Below, piece after piece: positions 16,540 to 27,698 of a DNA stretch of 64,000 nucleotides; the stretch's first letter is position 1; the number at the start of each line of letters is the position of its first letter. This DNA comes from Microvirga terrestris. Its GTDB lineage: Bacteria; Pseudomonadota; Alphaproteobacteria; Rhizobiales; Beijerinckiaceae. Both the position numbers and the translations under genes were made by a program. The notes below the pieces were generated by a model, which was not told where the DNA came from, searched no databases, and was given only the letters and a program-made list of their open reading frames with translations. The stretch spans positions 1 through 64,000 of the forward strand of contig NZ_JADQDN010000005.1 in assembly GCF_015694425.1 (NCBI RefSeq), given 5' to 3'.

Positions 16540-19323
16540 CTAGACCACGAAGAAGTCGTGGTAGTACAGTTTGGTCTTGTTGGTGATGGTGGCGATCTTT
16601 ATCTGCGCCTTTGCGCCGGTGCCGTCCTGGTCGTAGTACAAGGCACCGGTCTTCTTGTCGTAGACGATGCGATCCTCGGCATCCTGGGCCTTCTTGCTCT
16701 CAGTGAACATGTCCGACTTGAACTTCTTCGGCTTGGAGAACGTGCCGGAACCCAGCTTGGTGAAAACCTTGTTGTCAAGGTAGATGCTGTCGTCCTGGTA
16801 ACGGAAATCCATCACCTTATCGACATTGCTGCTCTTGTTGAGCCGGCTGTCGAAAACGAACACATCCTTGCCGCGATTGCCGGTGAGTTGATCGTTACCA
16901 CCACTGCCGTAGATGGTGTCGTGGCCATTCTCGCCGCTGAGCACATCCGCGCGGGCGGTACCGCGGATGGTGAACGGGGTGGTCTCGCCCGTGTCATTGG
17001 TCACGGTGATGTTCATGTTCAGGCTCGTCACCCCGCCAAAGCCGTCGCTGGCCTGGATCGTCACCTGGTGCACGGGCTTGGTCTCGAAGTCGAGCGGACC
17101 ATTGACCACGAGCTTGTTGCCGTTGATGGCGAACGAGCCGCTCGATCCAGGAACTAGGCTGTAGGTGAGCCTGTCACCGTCTGCGTCTGAGGCGGCCAGC
17201 GTACCCACTTCCACATTCCTAGGTGCGTTCTCCACGATGCTAGCCTGCGACAGGGACAAACTGGTCGGCGCAGCGTTTTTGAAAGCCTCAACACTATCCT
17301 GGAACTGAAGCACGCGCACGTTCTTCAGAACATCAATGCCATCCGCCCCAGTGACAGTCACATCGAGACTGCCGTCTGTCTTACGGTTGATCTGATATTG
17401 TGAGCGATTGCCGGAGAACACGGCCGTGTCCGACCCTCCTCCCCCGTCCAGGGTGTCGTTGCCGGCTCCGCCGATGAGAGTGTCGTTGCCGTCGCCGCCA
17501 TGGAGGTCGTCATTCCCACCCGCGCCATTGAGAAGGTCCATGCCTTCCAAACCCGATAAGGCATTGCCCTGTCCATTGCCGGTCAGGGAGTCGCCGTAAT
17601 TCGAACCCTGTAAGCCGCTGATCTCGATATAGACGTCACCCGCAGCAGCCTCGCCCCTGTTGAGCGCGCTGTTCGACAGGTTGGCCGTCACACCCGAGGT
17701 CGCATCCATGTAAGAGGCCCAATCGAGGCCGTCGTCGACCTCTTCACCACCAATCAGGGTATCGGCCCCACTACCGCCACGCAGGATGTCATCGCCTGCC
17801 CCGCCATGGATATGATCGTTGCCGCCGCCTCCATGCAGCACGTCGTTGCCGCCGAGACCAGATAGGGAATTGGCCTGTCCATTGCCGGTCAAAGAGTCTC
17901 CATGGTTTGACCCCTGCAAGTTACTGATCTCGATGTAGATGTCGCCTCTAGCTTCATTGTTGTCACCGACGTTATTATTGCGATCCGATAGATCCGCCAC
18001 TACACCTGAGGCTGCATGTATATACGAGGCCCAGTCGAGACCGTCGTTCACTTCATCGCCACCGATCAGGGTGTCTGCCCCAAGACCGCCAATCAGAATG
18101 TCATCGCCACCGCCGCCGAGCAGCGTGTCGCTTCCGCCAGCGCCATTGATGATGTCATTCTCACTTGAGCCAATATAATGCTCTTCCAATCCAGAGCCCG
18201 TCCAGTTCATTCCGTCGCGGGAATCCAGGATTTGCGCGCGCAGGCTCGTTGATGCACCAGCGCCCTCATTATTCCATCCAACGATGAATCGCCCATCGAT
18301 CAGCACCGTGATCGTCGGCTCGGTCTGCTTGTCCTCTACATCATTGTGAACCAGAAGCGGCTGCCCATCGGGCACGCCGTCGGACTTATATGTCCGGGCC
18401 CAGATATCGTTGTTCTGTCTGTAGGCAAGCGCAAAACCGCCGTTGGGCAGGGCAGCAATCACTGGGTCACGGATTTCAGAATTTGCCGCGACCAGATCAT
18501 AGGCAGCCTGTGAATTGCCATTGGATCCGTAAACTATCGCCCTGACTTTGTGGATACTATTTTCTTGGATTTCTTTCCAGGCAACCATGAAGCGTCCACC
18601 CGGCAGAGCCGCCACAGATACACTATCCGTGAGCGGAGCTATATCGATCGAGCGATAAGTTACGCCTCCACCGGCTGAGTGAATCTGAACGAGAATTTGA
18701 TCCAGTGCCGTGTCCAGGGCAGCCGTAATGAACTTGCCTTCAAGGGTCGATCCTGCCGGCGCGCCAACGATGGTAGCGCCCCCATACGATTGAAAGTTCG
18801 TACCGGGAAGGTTAAAATTCCGGGGCTCACCCTGTCCATCGAAGAATTGCGCGCCGACGCCCTCGCCGGCGCCGCCATGCTTAGCCATGACCACGAAGCT
18901 GTCGCCAAAGGATTCGATATGGGCCGCGATGTAGCCCCCCTCGGGAGGGCGCGAAACATCGTGGATCGCAATGCGCTCCGCAGACGTAGGGTTCCCATCC
19001 GCATCTAAGGTTCGCACCCTAATGTCGGAGTTACCCCCGTTTTCGAAGTCGAGCCAAGCAACGGCAAACCCACCATTTTTCAGAGCGGTGACAGCCGGAA
19101 ACATTTGATTCGAGGGTGTTTCATCAACATCGTTAATTTTGAAACTTGGCCCTCTACCGGAGCCATCGGCATTGTAGAGCTGCGCATATACATCGAACTC
19201 GCCGTCGTTGAATTCGCTCCAAACCGCAACGAAGGTCCCATTCGCGAGTGCAGCCACTTGCAGATTGTACTTTTCGCCACCGCCGACATCTATGCGATCT
19301 CCCCACTTTGAGAGCGTAGCCAT
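16540..19323 (-). CDS. Large secreted RTX protein 3 (propeller-like, RTX, cadherin-like domains)
   Basis: A 927-residue acidic protein. Residues about 1-375 contain at least five repeats of the pattern LxNGxFxVAW...DVYAQLYNADG, spaced about 55-60 residues, suggesting a beta-propeller. Residues about 385-640 hold two blocks of RTX nonapeptides in a ~102-residue tandem duplication (GLDWASY...YIEISxLQGSxxGDSLTGNGQ). A cadherin-like domain (about 695-795, IVENAPRNVEVGTLAASDADG) follows. The last ~120 residues carry the shared module: QDDSIYLDNKVFTKLG and terminal HDFFVV. No signal peptide; type I secretion expected. Could be an adhesin or surface enzyme; no catalytic motif was recognised. Confidence 0.87.
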   Translation of the reverse strand: MATLSKWGDRIDVGGGEKYNLQVAALANGTFVAVWSEFNDGEFDVYAQLYNADGSGRGPSFKINDVDETPSNQMFPAVTALKNGGFAVAWLDFENGGNSDIRVRTLDADGNPTSAERIAIHDVSRPPEGGYIAAHIESFGDSFVVMAKHGGAGEGVGAQFFDGQGEPRNFNLPGTNFQSYGGATIVGAPAGSTLEGKFITAALDTALDQILVQIHSAGGGVTYRSIDIAPLTDSVSVAALPGGRFMVAWKEIQENSIHKVRAIVYGSNGNSQAAYDLVAANSEIRDPVIAALPNGGFALAYRQNNDIWARTYKSDGVPDGQPLLVHNDVEDKQTEPTITVLIDGRFIVGWNNEGAGASTSLRAQILDSRDGMNWTGSGLEEHYIGSSENDIINGAGGSDTLLGGGGDDILIGGLGADTLIGGDEVNDGLDWASYIHAASGVVADLSDRNNNVGDNNEARGDIYIEISNLQGSNHGDSLTGNGQANSLSGLGGNDVLHGGGGNDHIHGGAGDDILRGGSGADTLIGGEEVDDGLDWASYMDATSGVTANLSNSALNRGEAAAGDVYIEISGLQGSNYGDSLTGNGQGNALSGLEGMDLLNGAGGNDDLHGGDGNDTLIGGAGNDTLDGGGGSDTAVFSGNRSQYQINRKTDGSLDVTVTGADGIDVLKNVRVLQFQDSVEAFKNAAPTSLSLSQASIVENAPRNVEVGTLAASDADGDRLTYSLVPGSSGSFAINGNKLVVNGPLDFETKPVHQVTIQASDGFGGVTSLNMNITVTNDTGETTPFTIRGTARADVLSGENGHDTIYGSGGNDQLTGNRGKDVFVFDSRLNKSSNVDKVMDFRYQDDSIYLDNKVFTKLGSGTFSKPKKFKSDMFTESKKAQDAEDRIVYDKKTGALYYDQDGTGAKAQIKIATITNKTKLYYHDFFVV
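17470..18080 (-). repeat. Internal tandem duplication in RTX protein 3
   Basis: Two adjoining units of about 306-312 bp. Matching points include ATTGCCGGTCA at 17575 and 17881 and ATCAGGGT at 17753 and 18065. Each encodes about 102-104 residues ending in RTX nonapeptides. Confidence 0.75.
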
Positions 19324-19410
19324 TACAAGTTCCTCCAGCTATCCCGACAGGGTCATAAATCTATATAACATTGCGTCAATCGTTCATTCTCAGATTTCTG
19401 AGAGTGCCGA

Positions 19411-19426
19411 TGTGCGACGTCGCACA
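19411..19426. promoter_or_regulatory. Perfect 16 bp palindrome upstream of RTX gene 3
   Basis: TGTGCGACGTCGCACA is a perfect palindrome 88-103 bp upstream of the RTX start. A second inverted repeat, TCTCAG-ATTT-CTGAGA (19388-19403), lies 7 bp away on the promoter side. Neither leads into a T-run, so operator sites are more likely than terminators. The binding protein is unknown. Confidence 0.5.
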
Positions 19427-19529
19427 ACCCTATGTCGTCGGAATATTCTACCCTAGATGGAAAGAATGAAGGGTTGGATGGCTTAGAACTGGAGTTCATA
19501 TAGGGATATGAACTCGATACTACACGCGC

Positions 19530-19757
19530 TCAATGCTGTGCCGCATCCAGCGGGATCGACAGCAGGACCCTGCCCGCTTCATCGACGACCTCCAGCTGCC
19601 AGCCATGCCAGTCGACATCGTCGACTTCGCCTTCCTGCTTTAATTCCTGGATAGCTTTCAGAGCTTGGTAATGGGCTGCTTCGAGATCCGAGACCTCGAT
19701 GCCGGTCTCGTCGAGGATCCGTTCGTGCGTGTGCACAAGATGAAAATAACAGTGCAC
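19530..19757 (-). CDS. DUF6894 family small protein
   Basis: A 75-residue protein starting MHCYFHLVHTHERILDETGIEV, with SDLEAAHYQALKAIQEL and a C-terminal LEVVDEAGRVLLSIPLD. This matches the DUF6894 pattern common in Methylobacterium and Bradyrhizobium relatives. Function unknown. A paralogue sits at 34231-34458. It is alone between the RTX gene and a histidine kinase. Confidence 0.82.
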   Translation of the reverse strand: MHCYFHLVHTHERILDETGIEVSDLEAAHYQALKAIQELKQEGEVDDVDWHGWQLEVVDEAGRVLLSIPLDAAQH

Positions 19758-19985
19758 GCCAGAGCAACCTCAGCGATGTTCACTCAACCTATGAACTACT
19801 CATAAATGAGCAGTTTCCATGCATTGACGCAAGGTAAGTTTTCAGTTTCGCATCGAGCTAGTTATCGGATCGAAGAGTTTCGTCCTGAAACACCGTCTCA
19901 CCGATACAGCGCCCAAGCTTAACAATGAGCGTATCTTCACATCAAGCTTACAAATATTTTTTTCCTGAAGTTGGCGGGCTGAACA

Positions 19986-20843
19986 TTATGGCTCACCATC
20001 CTGACCCGCCAATGAACCTTCCATGGGCAACATTACGGTGAAAGTCGAGCCTCTTCCCTCCTGGCTCACGACATGGATTTTCCCGCTATGAGCATTCACA
20101 ATCTGATTGGCCAGGGCTAATCCCAGTCCCACGCCATTGACAGAGGTTGTGCGTCTTGAGCGAAAGAACGGTCGGAACAGGAGTGGCAAGTCCTCCTCAG
20201 GAATGCCAACGCCATGATCCTTAATAGCAATCGCGAAATTACCGCCGACGACAAACCCTTCAATTTCGATGGCGCTTTCGAGAGGGGAATACTTCGCCGC
20301 ATTGCCGATCAGAAGCTCGAACACCTGCTCCAAGAGGAGAGGATCGCATCGGACGGATGCGCTCTTTCCCTTCTTGATCTTGAAGCGTCGTTCCGGCTGA
20401 TGAGTGCGAACCTGCTCACATGCGATTGAAACCAGTTCGGTCCAGTCGCATTCACGCTGTTGAAGCTTGGTGCGTCCGTCCAGCTGAACCCGGCGGATCA
20501 AGGATTGAACCAATGCAGACAGTTGAGCCACAGCCTGTCTCATGCGGGTCGCCCGGACTATGATCTCGTCGGGTGTCATCTGACCAGCACTGTGAATCAT
20601 CCGTTGCGCGGAGGAATCAACCTGGGTCAGCGGAGCAATGAACTGATGGGCGAGGAGCGACAGAAGATCCGGCAAAGGCACATCATGAGTATGGGTCGAA
20701 GGCTCCAGCTGGCGGGCCGCACCTCCTGGAATGCAGCTGACCTCTGGCATTGCATCTTCGAACTCAAACGAAGACGAACACCTAGGTCTTCTGACTATCG
20801 GTTCCGATTGAAGCCCCTCTGCCACGGCAGCACCTTCTCCCAT
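19986..20843 (-). CDS. Soluble sensor histidine kinase (no sensor or membrane domain)
   Basis: A 285-residue kinase with HisKA-like dimerisation helix (LLSLLAHQFIAPLTQVDSSAQRM, phospho-acceptor H66) and complete HATPase: N box LLIGNAAKYSP, G1 DHGVGIPEED, F box PFFRSR, G2 GVGLGLALANQIVNAHSG. There is no transmembrane segment and the first ~50 residues hold no sensory domain, so input must come from a partner protein. The start could instead be M32. It lies 151 bp downstream of a LuxR-type regulator on the same strand. That neighbour lacks a receiver domain, so the cognate response regulator is not here. Confidence 0.85.
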   Translation of the reverse strand: MGEGAAVAEGLQSEPIVRRPRCSSSFEFEDAMPEVSCIPGGAARQLEPSTHTHDVPLPDLLSLLAHQFIAPLTQVDSSAQRMIHSAGQMTPDEIIVRATRMRQAVAQLSALVQSLIRRVQLDGRTKLQQRECDWTELVSIACEQVRTHQPERRFKIKKGKSASVRCDPLLLEQVFELLIGNAAKYSPLESAIEIEGFVVGGNFAIAIKDHGVGIPEEDLPLLFRPFFRSRRTTSVNGVGLGLALANQIVNAHSGKIHVVSQEGRGSTFTVMLPMEGSLAGQDGEP

Positions 20844-20994
20844 CCGAGCCGGTTGAAATGGTTACCTTATGGGACAGGACACCACATCACCCATTCGGGT
20901 GAAATTCCCCTCTTTTCAGAGAGGCAAGTGCGATGAGAGAGGCAAGTGCGACAAGAGCGGCCTTCGAGGTTTTCTTTGCTGTTTGATCGCCAGT

Positions 20995-22101
20995 TCAGTC
21001 AGCAGATCGCAAGCGAAGCATGGTCTGACTGAGGGCCAACCTGATGAGTTCGGCTTGCCGCGATGTGTTGGTTTTGCTGAAGAGGCTACTCATTTGAGTT
21101 TTGACTGTATTGCGGCTCAAACCTGTCCGATTGCAGTAGTCGGCGACACTTTCGCCTTCACAGAGAGCTCGTAGAAGGCGCTCTTCGGCAGCCGTGAGTT
21201 TGTAAGCTGTCCGGAGACGCTGGAGCGAGGCTAAATCGTCAGCAACACGGCTCTGAACGACCAGGACTGCCCCAGGCGAACTTGACCAGAGCACATTTGA
21301 GGAAAGAGGATTAAGGAAAGCCTGGACCATCGTCCCATCACTCTGGTGGATCATGAAACTCGTGCCGGTACGGCTGTCGAGCACCTTTCGCACGAGGTCC
21401 GTGAAGTTTTGTCCTTGATTCAACTGAAGATGGAGCCGGCCCGCGTGAAGGCGAAAAGTCCCTTGATTACGCATTAGCCTGAGCGCTGCTGCATTCGTCT
21501 CAAGAACGACGCCTTGGCGGCTAACCAAGAAAACCGCTGCTTCGAGGTGTTCGAGAGCAATGCGCCCAGCGGATGCGGCAGCTTTGCCAAGTTCCAGCTT
21601 CTGCGTAAGTCGGGCTGCCCTGCCGACATGCGGCAGCAAACTTTGAACGAAGGCCACTTCCTCAGGCGTGAAGCGCCCCAGGCGCGACGACCGGTTGTAG
21701 CCTGCAACGATGCGTGCGTTTTCGTCTATCGGGATCCAAACACCACAAGCATGGTGGAAATCCTGTGGAGCCGCCCAGTCGTTATAGTACTCGCTCCTAT
21801 GCAACTCATCCTTATCGACCATATTGACGTCCAAGACCACTTGAGCCGGCGGCACCTTCCCGATCAGCCGCGGGTAGAGAACACTGACCTTGTAATAGTA
21901 ATCCTGATAGATCGAGAAATACCGCTCATCGAGACTATGGCTCAGGAAGAGCTTGGATTGCGGCGGCGGCAGACCAGAAACATACAAGCCATGGGCACTG
22001 TGGAGCAGAGCTCCGGTTCGGCGCCCAAAAAGATCCCAGCTACCAGGCTCCAGGGAGTAAATGATTTCGAGCAATTCGTTGTAAGCGTCATTGAGGTTCA
22101 T
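20995..22101 (-). CDS. LuxR-type HTH transcriptional regulator with PAS/GAF-like N terminus
   Basis: A 368-residue regulator from MNLNDAYNELL (the in-frame ATG at 22218 would add 39 residues that look noncoding). Residues about 1-165 resemble a GAF-like domain, about 190-280 a PAS-like domain (EAAVFLVSRQGVVLETNAAALRLM), and the C-terminal ~65 residues are a LuxR helix-turn-helix (LTAAEERLLRALCEGESV... LSRNTVKTQMSSLFSKT). No receiver or acyl-homoserine-lactone domain is apparent. Its neighbours, a soluble kinase and RTX genes, make control of surface proteins plausible but unproven. Confidence 0.85.
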   Translation of the reverse strand: MNLNDAYNELLEIIYSLEPGSWDLFGRRTGALLHSAHGLYVSGLPPPQSKLFLSHSLDERYFSIYQDYYYKVSVLYPRLIGKVPPAQVVLDVNMVDKDELHRSEYYNDWAAPQDFHHACGVWIPIDENARIVAGYNRSSRLGRFTPEEVAFVQSLLPHVGRAARLTQKLELGKAAASAGRIALEHLEAAVFLVSRQGVVLETNAAALRLMRNQGTFRLHAGRLHLQLNQGQNFTDLVRKVLDSRTGTSFMIHQSDGTMVQAFLNPLSSNVLWSSSPGAVLVVQSRVADDLASLQRLRTAYKLTAAEERLLRALCEGESVADYCNRTGLSRNTVKTQMSSLFSKTNTSRQAELIRLALSQTMLRLRSAD

Positions 22102-22350
22102 GGGAGCCACCAGAACGAATGACGCAATTTGAGCGAAGGCGCGTTGAAAGAACAAGTCAGAACTGAAATTCTGACAGTGGAGAGATGCGCTGACGCTCTT
22201 ACTTTTTGGTTCCTTCAACCTACAGTTTTGCTATCGAGGATAAGTCGACCTCCGGAACTGGGCGGATATCTCTTCTCCATCAGGATGCTTTCCGAGCAAC
22301 GCGACCTCAAGAACTGTGCAATTCTGCAGCATATCGATCGTAAGTCACTG

Positions 22351-22378
22351 CAAAGGCTGCCCCAGAGGGCAGCCTTTG
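22351..22378 (-). terminator. Terminator-like hairpin after ssb
   Basis: A perfect 11 bp stem CAAAGGCTGCC (22351-22361) / GGCAGCCTTTG (22368-22378), loop CCAGAG, 17 bp past the ssb stop. Only a short T-run (TTT) follows on the minus strand. Confidence 0.7.
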
Positions 22379-22394
22379 TATCAGAGCAGGACAA

Positions 22395-22928
22395 CTAGAA
22401 CGGGATGTCGTCGTCGAGATCGTTGTAGCGCGAACCGCCGCCGCCACCGCCGCTGCCACCGCTGCCACCGGCAGACGGAGCCGGACGCCGGTCCTGCGAG
22501 GGCGAGGATCGTCCGAAGTCGCCGCCACTTCTGATCTGGCCCGGCTCCTCGTCGCCGAACTCGGACCCGCCACCACCGCGGCTGTCCAGGATCGTCAGTT
22601 CACCGCGGAAGCGCTGCAGCACCACCTCGGTGGAGTACTTCTCCACCCCCTGCTGGTCGGTCCACTTGCGCGTCTGCAGCTGGCCCTCCAGGTACACCTT
22701 CGAACCCTTCTTCAGGTACTGCTCGGCCACACGGGCCAGGTTCTCGTTGAAGATCACCACCGAGTGCCACTCGGTCTTCTCCTTGCGCTCGCCGGATGCC
22801 TTGTCCTTCCACGTCTCGGAGGTGGCAATCCGCAGGTTAACCACCGGATCCCCGCTGCCCAGCCGGCGAACCTCCGGGTCGCGCCCCAGATTGCCTACCA
22901 ATATCACCTTGTTCACGCTGCCCGCCAT
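22395..22928 (-). CDS. ssb: Single-stranded DNA-binding protein
   Basis: Coats single-stranded DNA in replication, recombination and repair. A 177-residue protein with the OB fold [21 protein letters not shown]... [14 protein letters not shown]... [11 protein letters not shown] (about residues 1-110), a Gly/Ser-rich linker and the acidic C-terminal tip DLDDDIPF that recruits partner proteins. Start ATG at 22928 is preferred over a GTG three codons upstream because GAGGAG lies 8 nt before it. In Rhizobiales ssb normally adjoins uvrA; here an RTX gene lies between them. Confidence 0.97.
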   Translation of the reverse strand: MAGSVNKVILVGNLGRDPEVRRLGSGDPVVNLRIATSETWKDKASGERKEKTEWHSVVIFNENLARVAEQYLKKGSKVYLEGQLQTRKWTDQQGVEKYSTEVVLQRFRGELTILDSRGGGGSEFGDEEPGQIRSGGDFGRSSPSQDRRPAPSAGGSGGSGGGGGGSRYNDLDDDIPF

Positions 22929-23128
22929 CGGAGCCACTCCTCATTCACATGGGGCTGTTGTGGGGCCGGAGGGAGCACGGAGCAAGCCGGCGCCTGAGTT
23001 CTGCACAGGCCTGTCCCCAGCTTAGGGATGCCGTTCCTTTCTGCGTCGTTAAAGGCCGCCAAACAATGCAAGCACCGGTTGATTTTAACATGATAACGTG
23101 TCAATTTTTCTCGGTTATGGAGGAATAT

Positions 23129-24463
23129 ATGACCACTTATCGCATTACGACGAAGAAAAAGGCTCTCAAGGGGACGACTACGGACGACTTCTTCTTCGGC
23201 TCGAAGTTCAAGGATATTTTAGACGGCCGCGCCGGCGACGACTACATCGTCGGGGACGACGGTATCGACAGCCTGACCGGCGGCGACGGCGACGACACCA
23301 TCTATGGCGGCCTCGGCTCGGACAAGGCGCTCGGCGGGCTGGGCAGAGACAACCTGAATGGAGGCCTCGGCAACGACAAGCTCTATGGTGGCGAGCGCAG
23401 AGACTCTCTCAATGGTAACGAGGGCAACGACAGCCTTTATGGCGACGCCGGGAGGGATAACCTCACTGGGGCGGAAGGAAATGACAAGCTCTACGGTGGC
23501 GACGACGATGACCAATTGGTTGGAGACGATGGCAACGACCGCCTCGACGGCGGGAAGGGCGATGACGGCCTATACGGCGGGGCCGGTAATGACTTTCTGT
23601 CCGGCGGCGCTGGCGACGACTTCCTCGACGGCACCGACCCAACCCCCAGCACGGATCCCGAAAATCCGGTTGCCCCGAGCAAGGACAAGCTGCTGGGCGG
23701 CGACGGCAATGACAGGGTCGTCGTTGATGGTGGCGATAATGCCCTGGGGGGCAAGGGCATGGATACGCTTGTCCTCCAAGCCTTTGGGGGAGACACCGAG
23801 TATACAGTTTATTCCCTTAACTTCTCGAAGGTGACCGGTAAGTCTGCCGCCAAAATCGGCTATCTCGATATCAAGGCCGGCCAGTTTGAGAAGGTCGACG
23901 CCGATATCTACGATATGGATGTGGGAAGCATTATTACGGGTTCGAAGGGGCACGACTCGATCAGTGGATACGGCAGGTCCGGTATGATCAACGGCGGCTC
24001 GGGCAACGACAGCCTTTACGCTTATGGCTTCAATAGTGAGAACCCGGCCAATGGGATCGCCGTCAATGGTGGTGCGGGCGATGACATGCTGAGCGGCAGA
24101 GGCGATGTGACCCTCATCGGTGGCAAAGGCGACGACCAGTTCGCCCTGAATCAGTATTCGGACTGCAACATTGCGGACTTTACGGGGAAAGACGACTTCT
24201 TCGTCATCAACGCCAACAGCTTCACCCGACAGGATCCCATCCTGAAAAAAGAGGTCCCTCTCGTCTTCGATAGGGCCAATCTACTCCTCGTCGGAGCCGA
24301 CCCGAAGGCTACCTCGGCCCTGGCGCAGTTCCTCTACGACACGGACGACGGCAAACTCTACTACGATCGCGATGGGATCGGGACGGAATCCGATCTTGAT
24401 CTCGTGATGACCCTGGCCAATAAAGCCGCTCTCAAGGCTTCCGACTTCATCTTTGTGATCTGA
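23129..24463 (+). CDS. Secreted RTX protein 4
   Basis: A 444-residue protein from MTTYRITTKKKALKG; ATG is preceded by GGAGG at 23119-23123, which rules out the longer in-frame extension. Residues about 20-180 are a continuous block of roughly fifteen RTX nonapeptides (GGxGNDxLYGG). A spacer with DPTPSTDPENPVAPSKD and further degenerate RTX turns follows (about 195-345). The C-terminal part (FLYDTDDGKLYYDRDG ... DFIFVI) is a diverged version of the module in RTX proteins 1, 3 and 5. No signal peptide. It splits the ssb-uvrA pair. Terminator follows. Confidence 0.88.
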   Translation: MTTYRITTKKKALKGTTTDDFFFGSKFKDILDGRAGDDYIVGDDGIDSLTGGDGDDTIYGGLGSDKALGGLGRDNLNGGLGNDKLYGGERRDSLNGNEGNDSLYGDAGRDNLTGAEGNDKLYGGDDDDQLVGDDGNDRLDGGKGDDGLYGGAGNDFLSGGAGDDFLDGTDPTPSTDPENPVAPSKDKLLGGDGNDRVVVDGGDNALGGKGMDTLVLQAFGGDTEYTVYSLNFSKVTGKSAAKIGYLDIKAGQFEKVDADIYDMDVGSIITGSKGHDSISGYGRSGMINGGSGNDSLYAYGFNSENPANGIAVNGGAGDDMLSGRGDVTLIGGKGDDQFALNQYSDCNIADFTGKDDFFVINANSFTRQDPILKKEVPLVFDRANLLLVGADPKATSALAQFLYDTDDGKLYYDRDGIGTESDLDLVMTLANKAALKASDFIFVI

Positions 24464-24479
24464 GGCTCGCACCGACCCG

Positions 24480-24505
24480 AAGGCCCGCCATCGGCGGGCC
24501 TTTTT
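24480..24505 (+). terminator. Rho-independent terminator of RTX gene 4
   Basis: A 10 bp stem AAGGCCCGCC (24480-24489) / GGCGGGCCTT (24493-24502), loop ATC, followed by a T-run to 24505. Confidence 0.92.
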
Positions 24506-24543
24506 CCTTTCAAGGGAAATACTCTAGGCTCCGCTTGCCCTTC

Positions 24544-24558
24544 GTACCCCCTTTGTTC
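24544..24558 (+). promoter_or_regulatory. Possible degenerate LexA box upstream of uvrA
   Basis: GTAC-CCCCTTT-GTTC differs by one base from GTTC-N7-GTTC, 112-126 bp upstream of the uvrA ATG. uvrA is SOS-controlled in several alphaproteobacteria, so the position makes sense, but one mismatch in a short motif can occur by chance. Confidence 0.4.
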
Positions 24559-24669
24559 TAGGATCCTGCTCCTGGAATCATCCGCCGCATTGCGCTGGCG
24601 GCTGGGGCATCACATATGCGGTGGCCGGCCTGACGAGGCCGGAACTCCTCAAAAGGCTTAAGCTCGGCA

Positions 24670-27666
<2,997 letters not shown>

Positions 27667-27698
27667 GGCGGCTCAGCCGCCCGGCCTCAGACACATCG

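Noticed and set aside
22102..22218. 39-residue N-terminal extension of the LuxR-type regulator
   Set aside because: Cys/Ser/Phe-rich with no homology to the GAF-like domain that begins at MNLNDAYNELL; not excluded by experiment.
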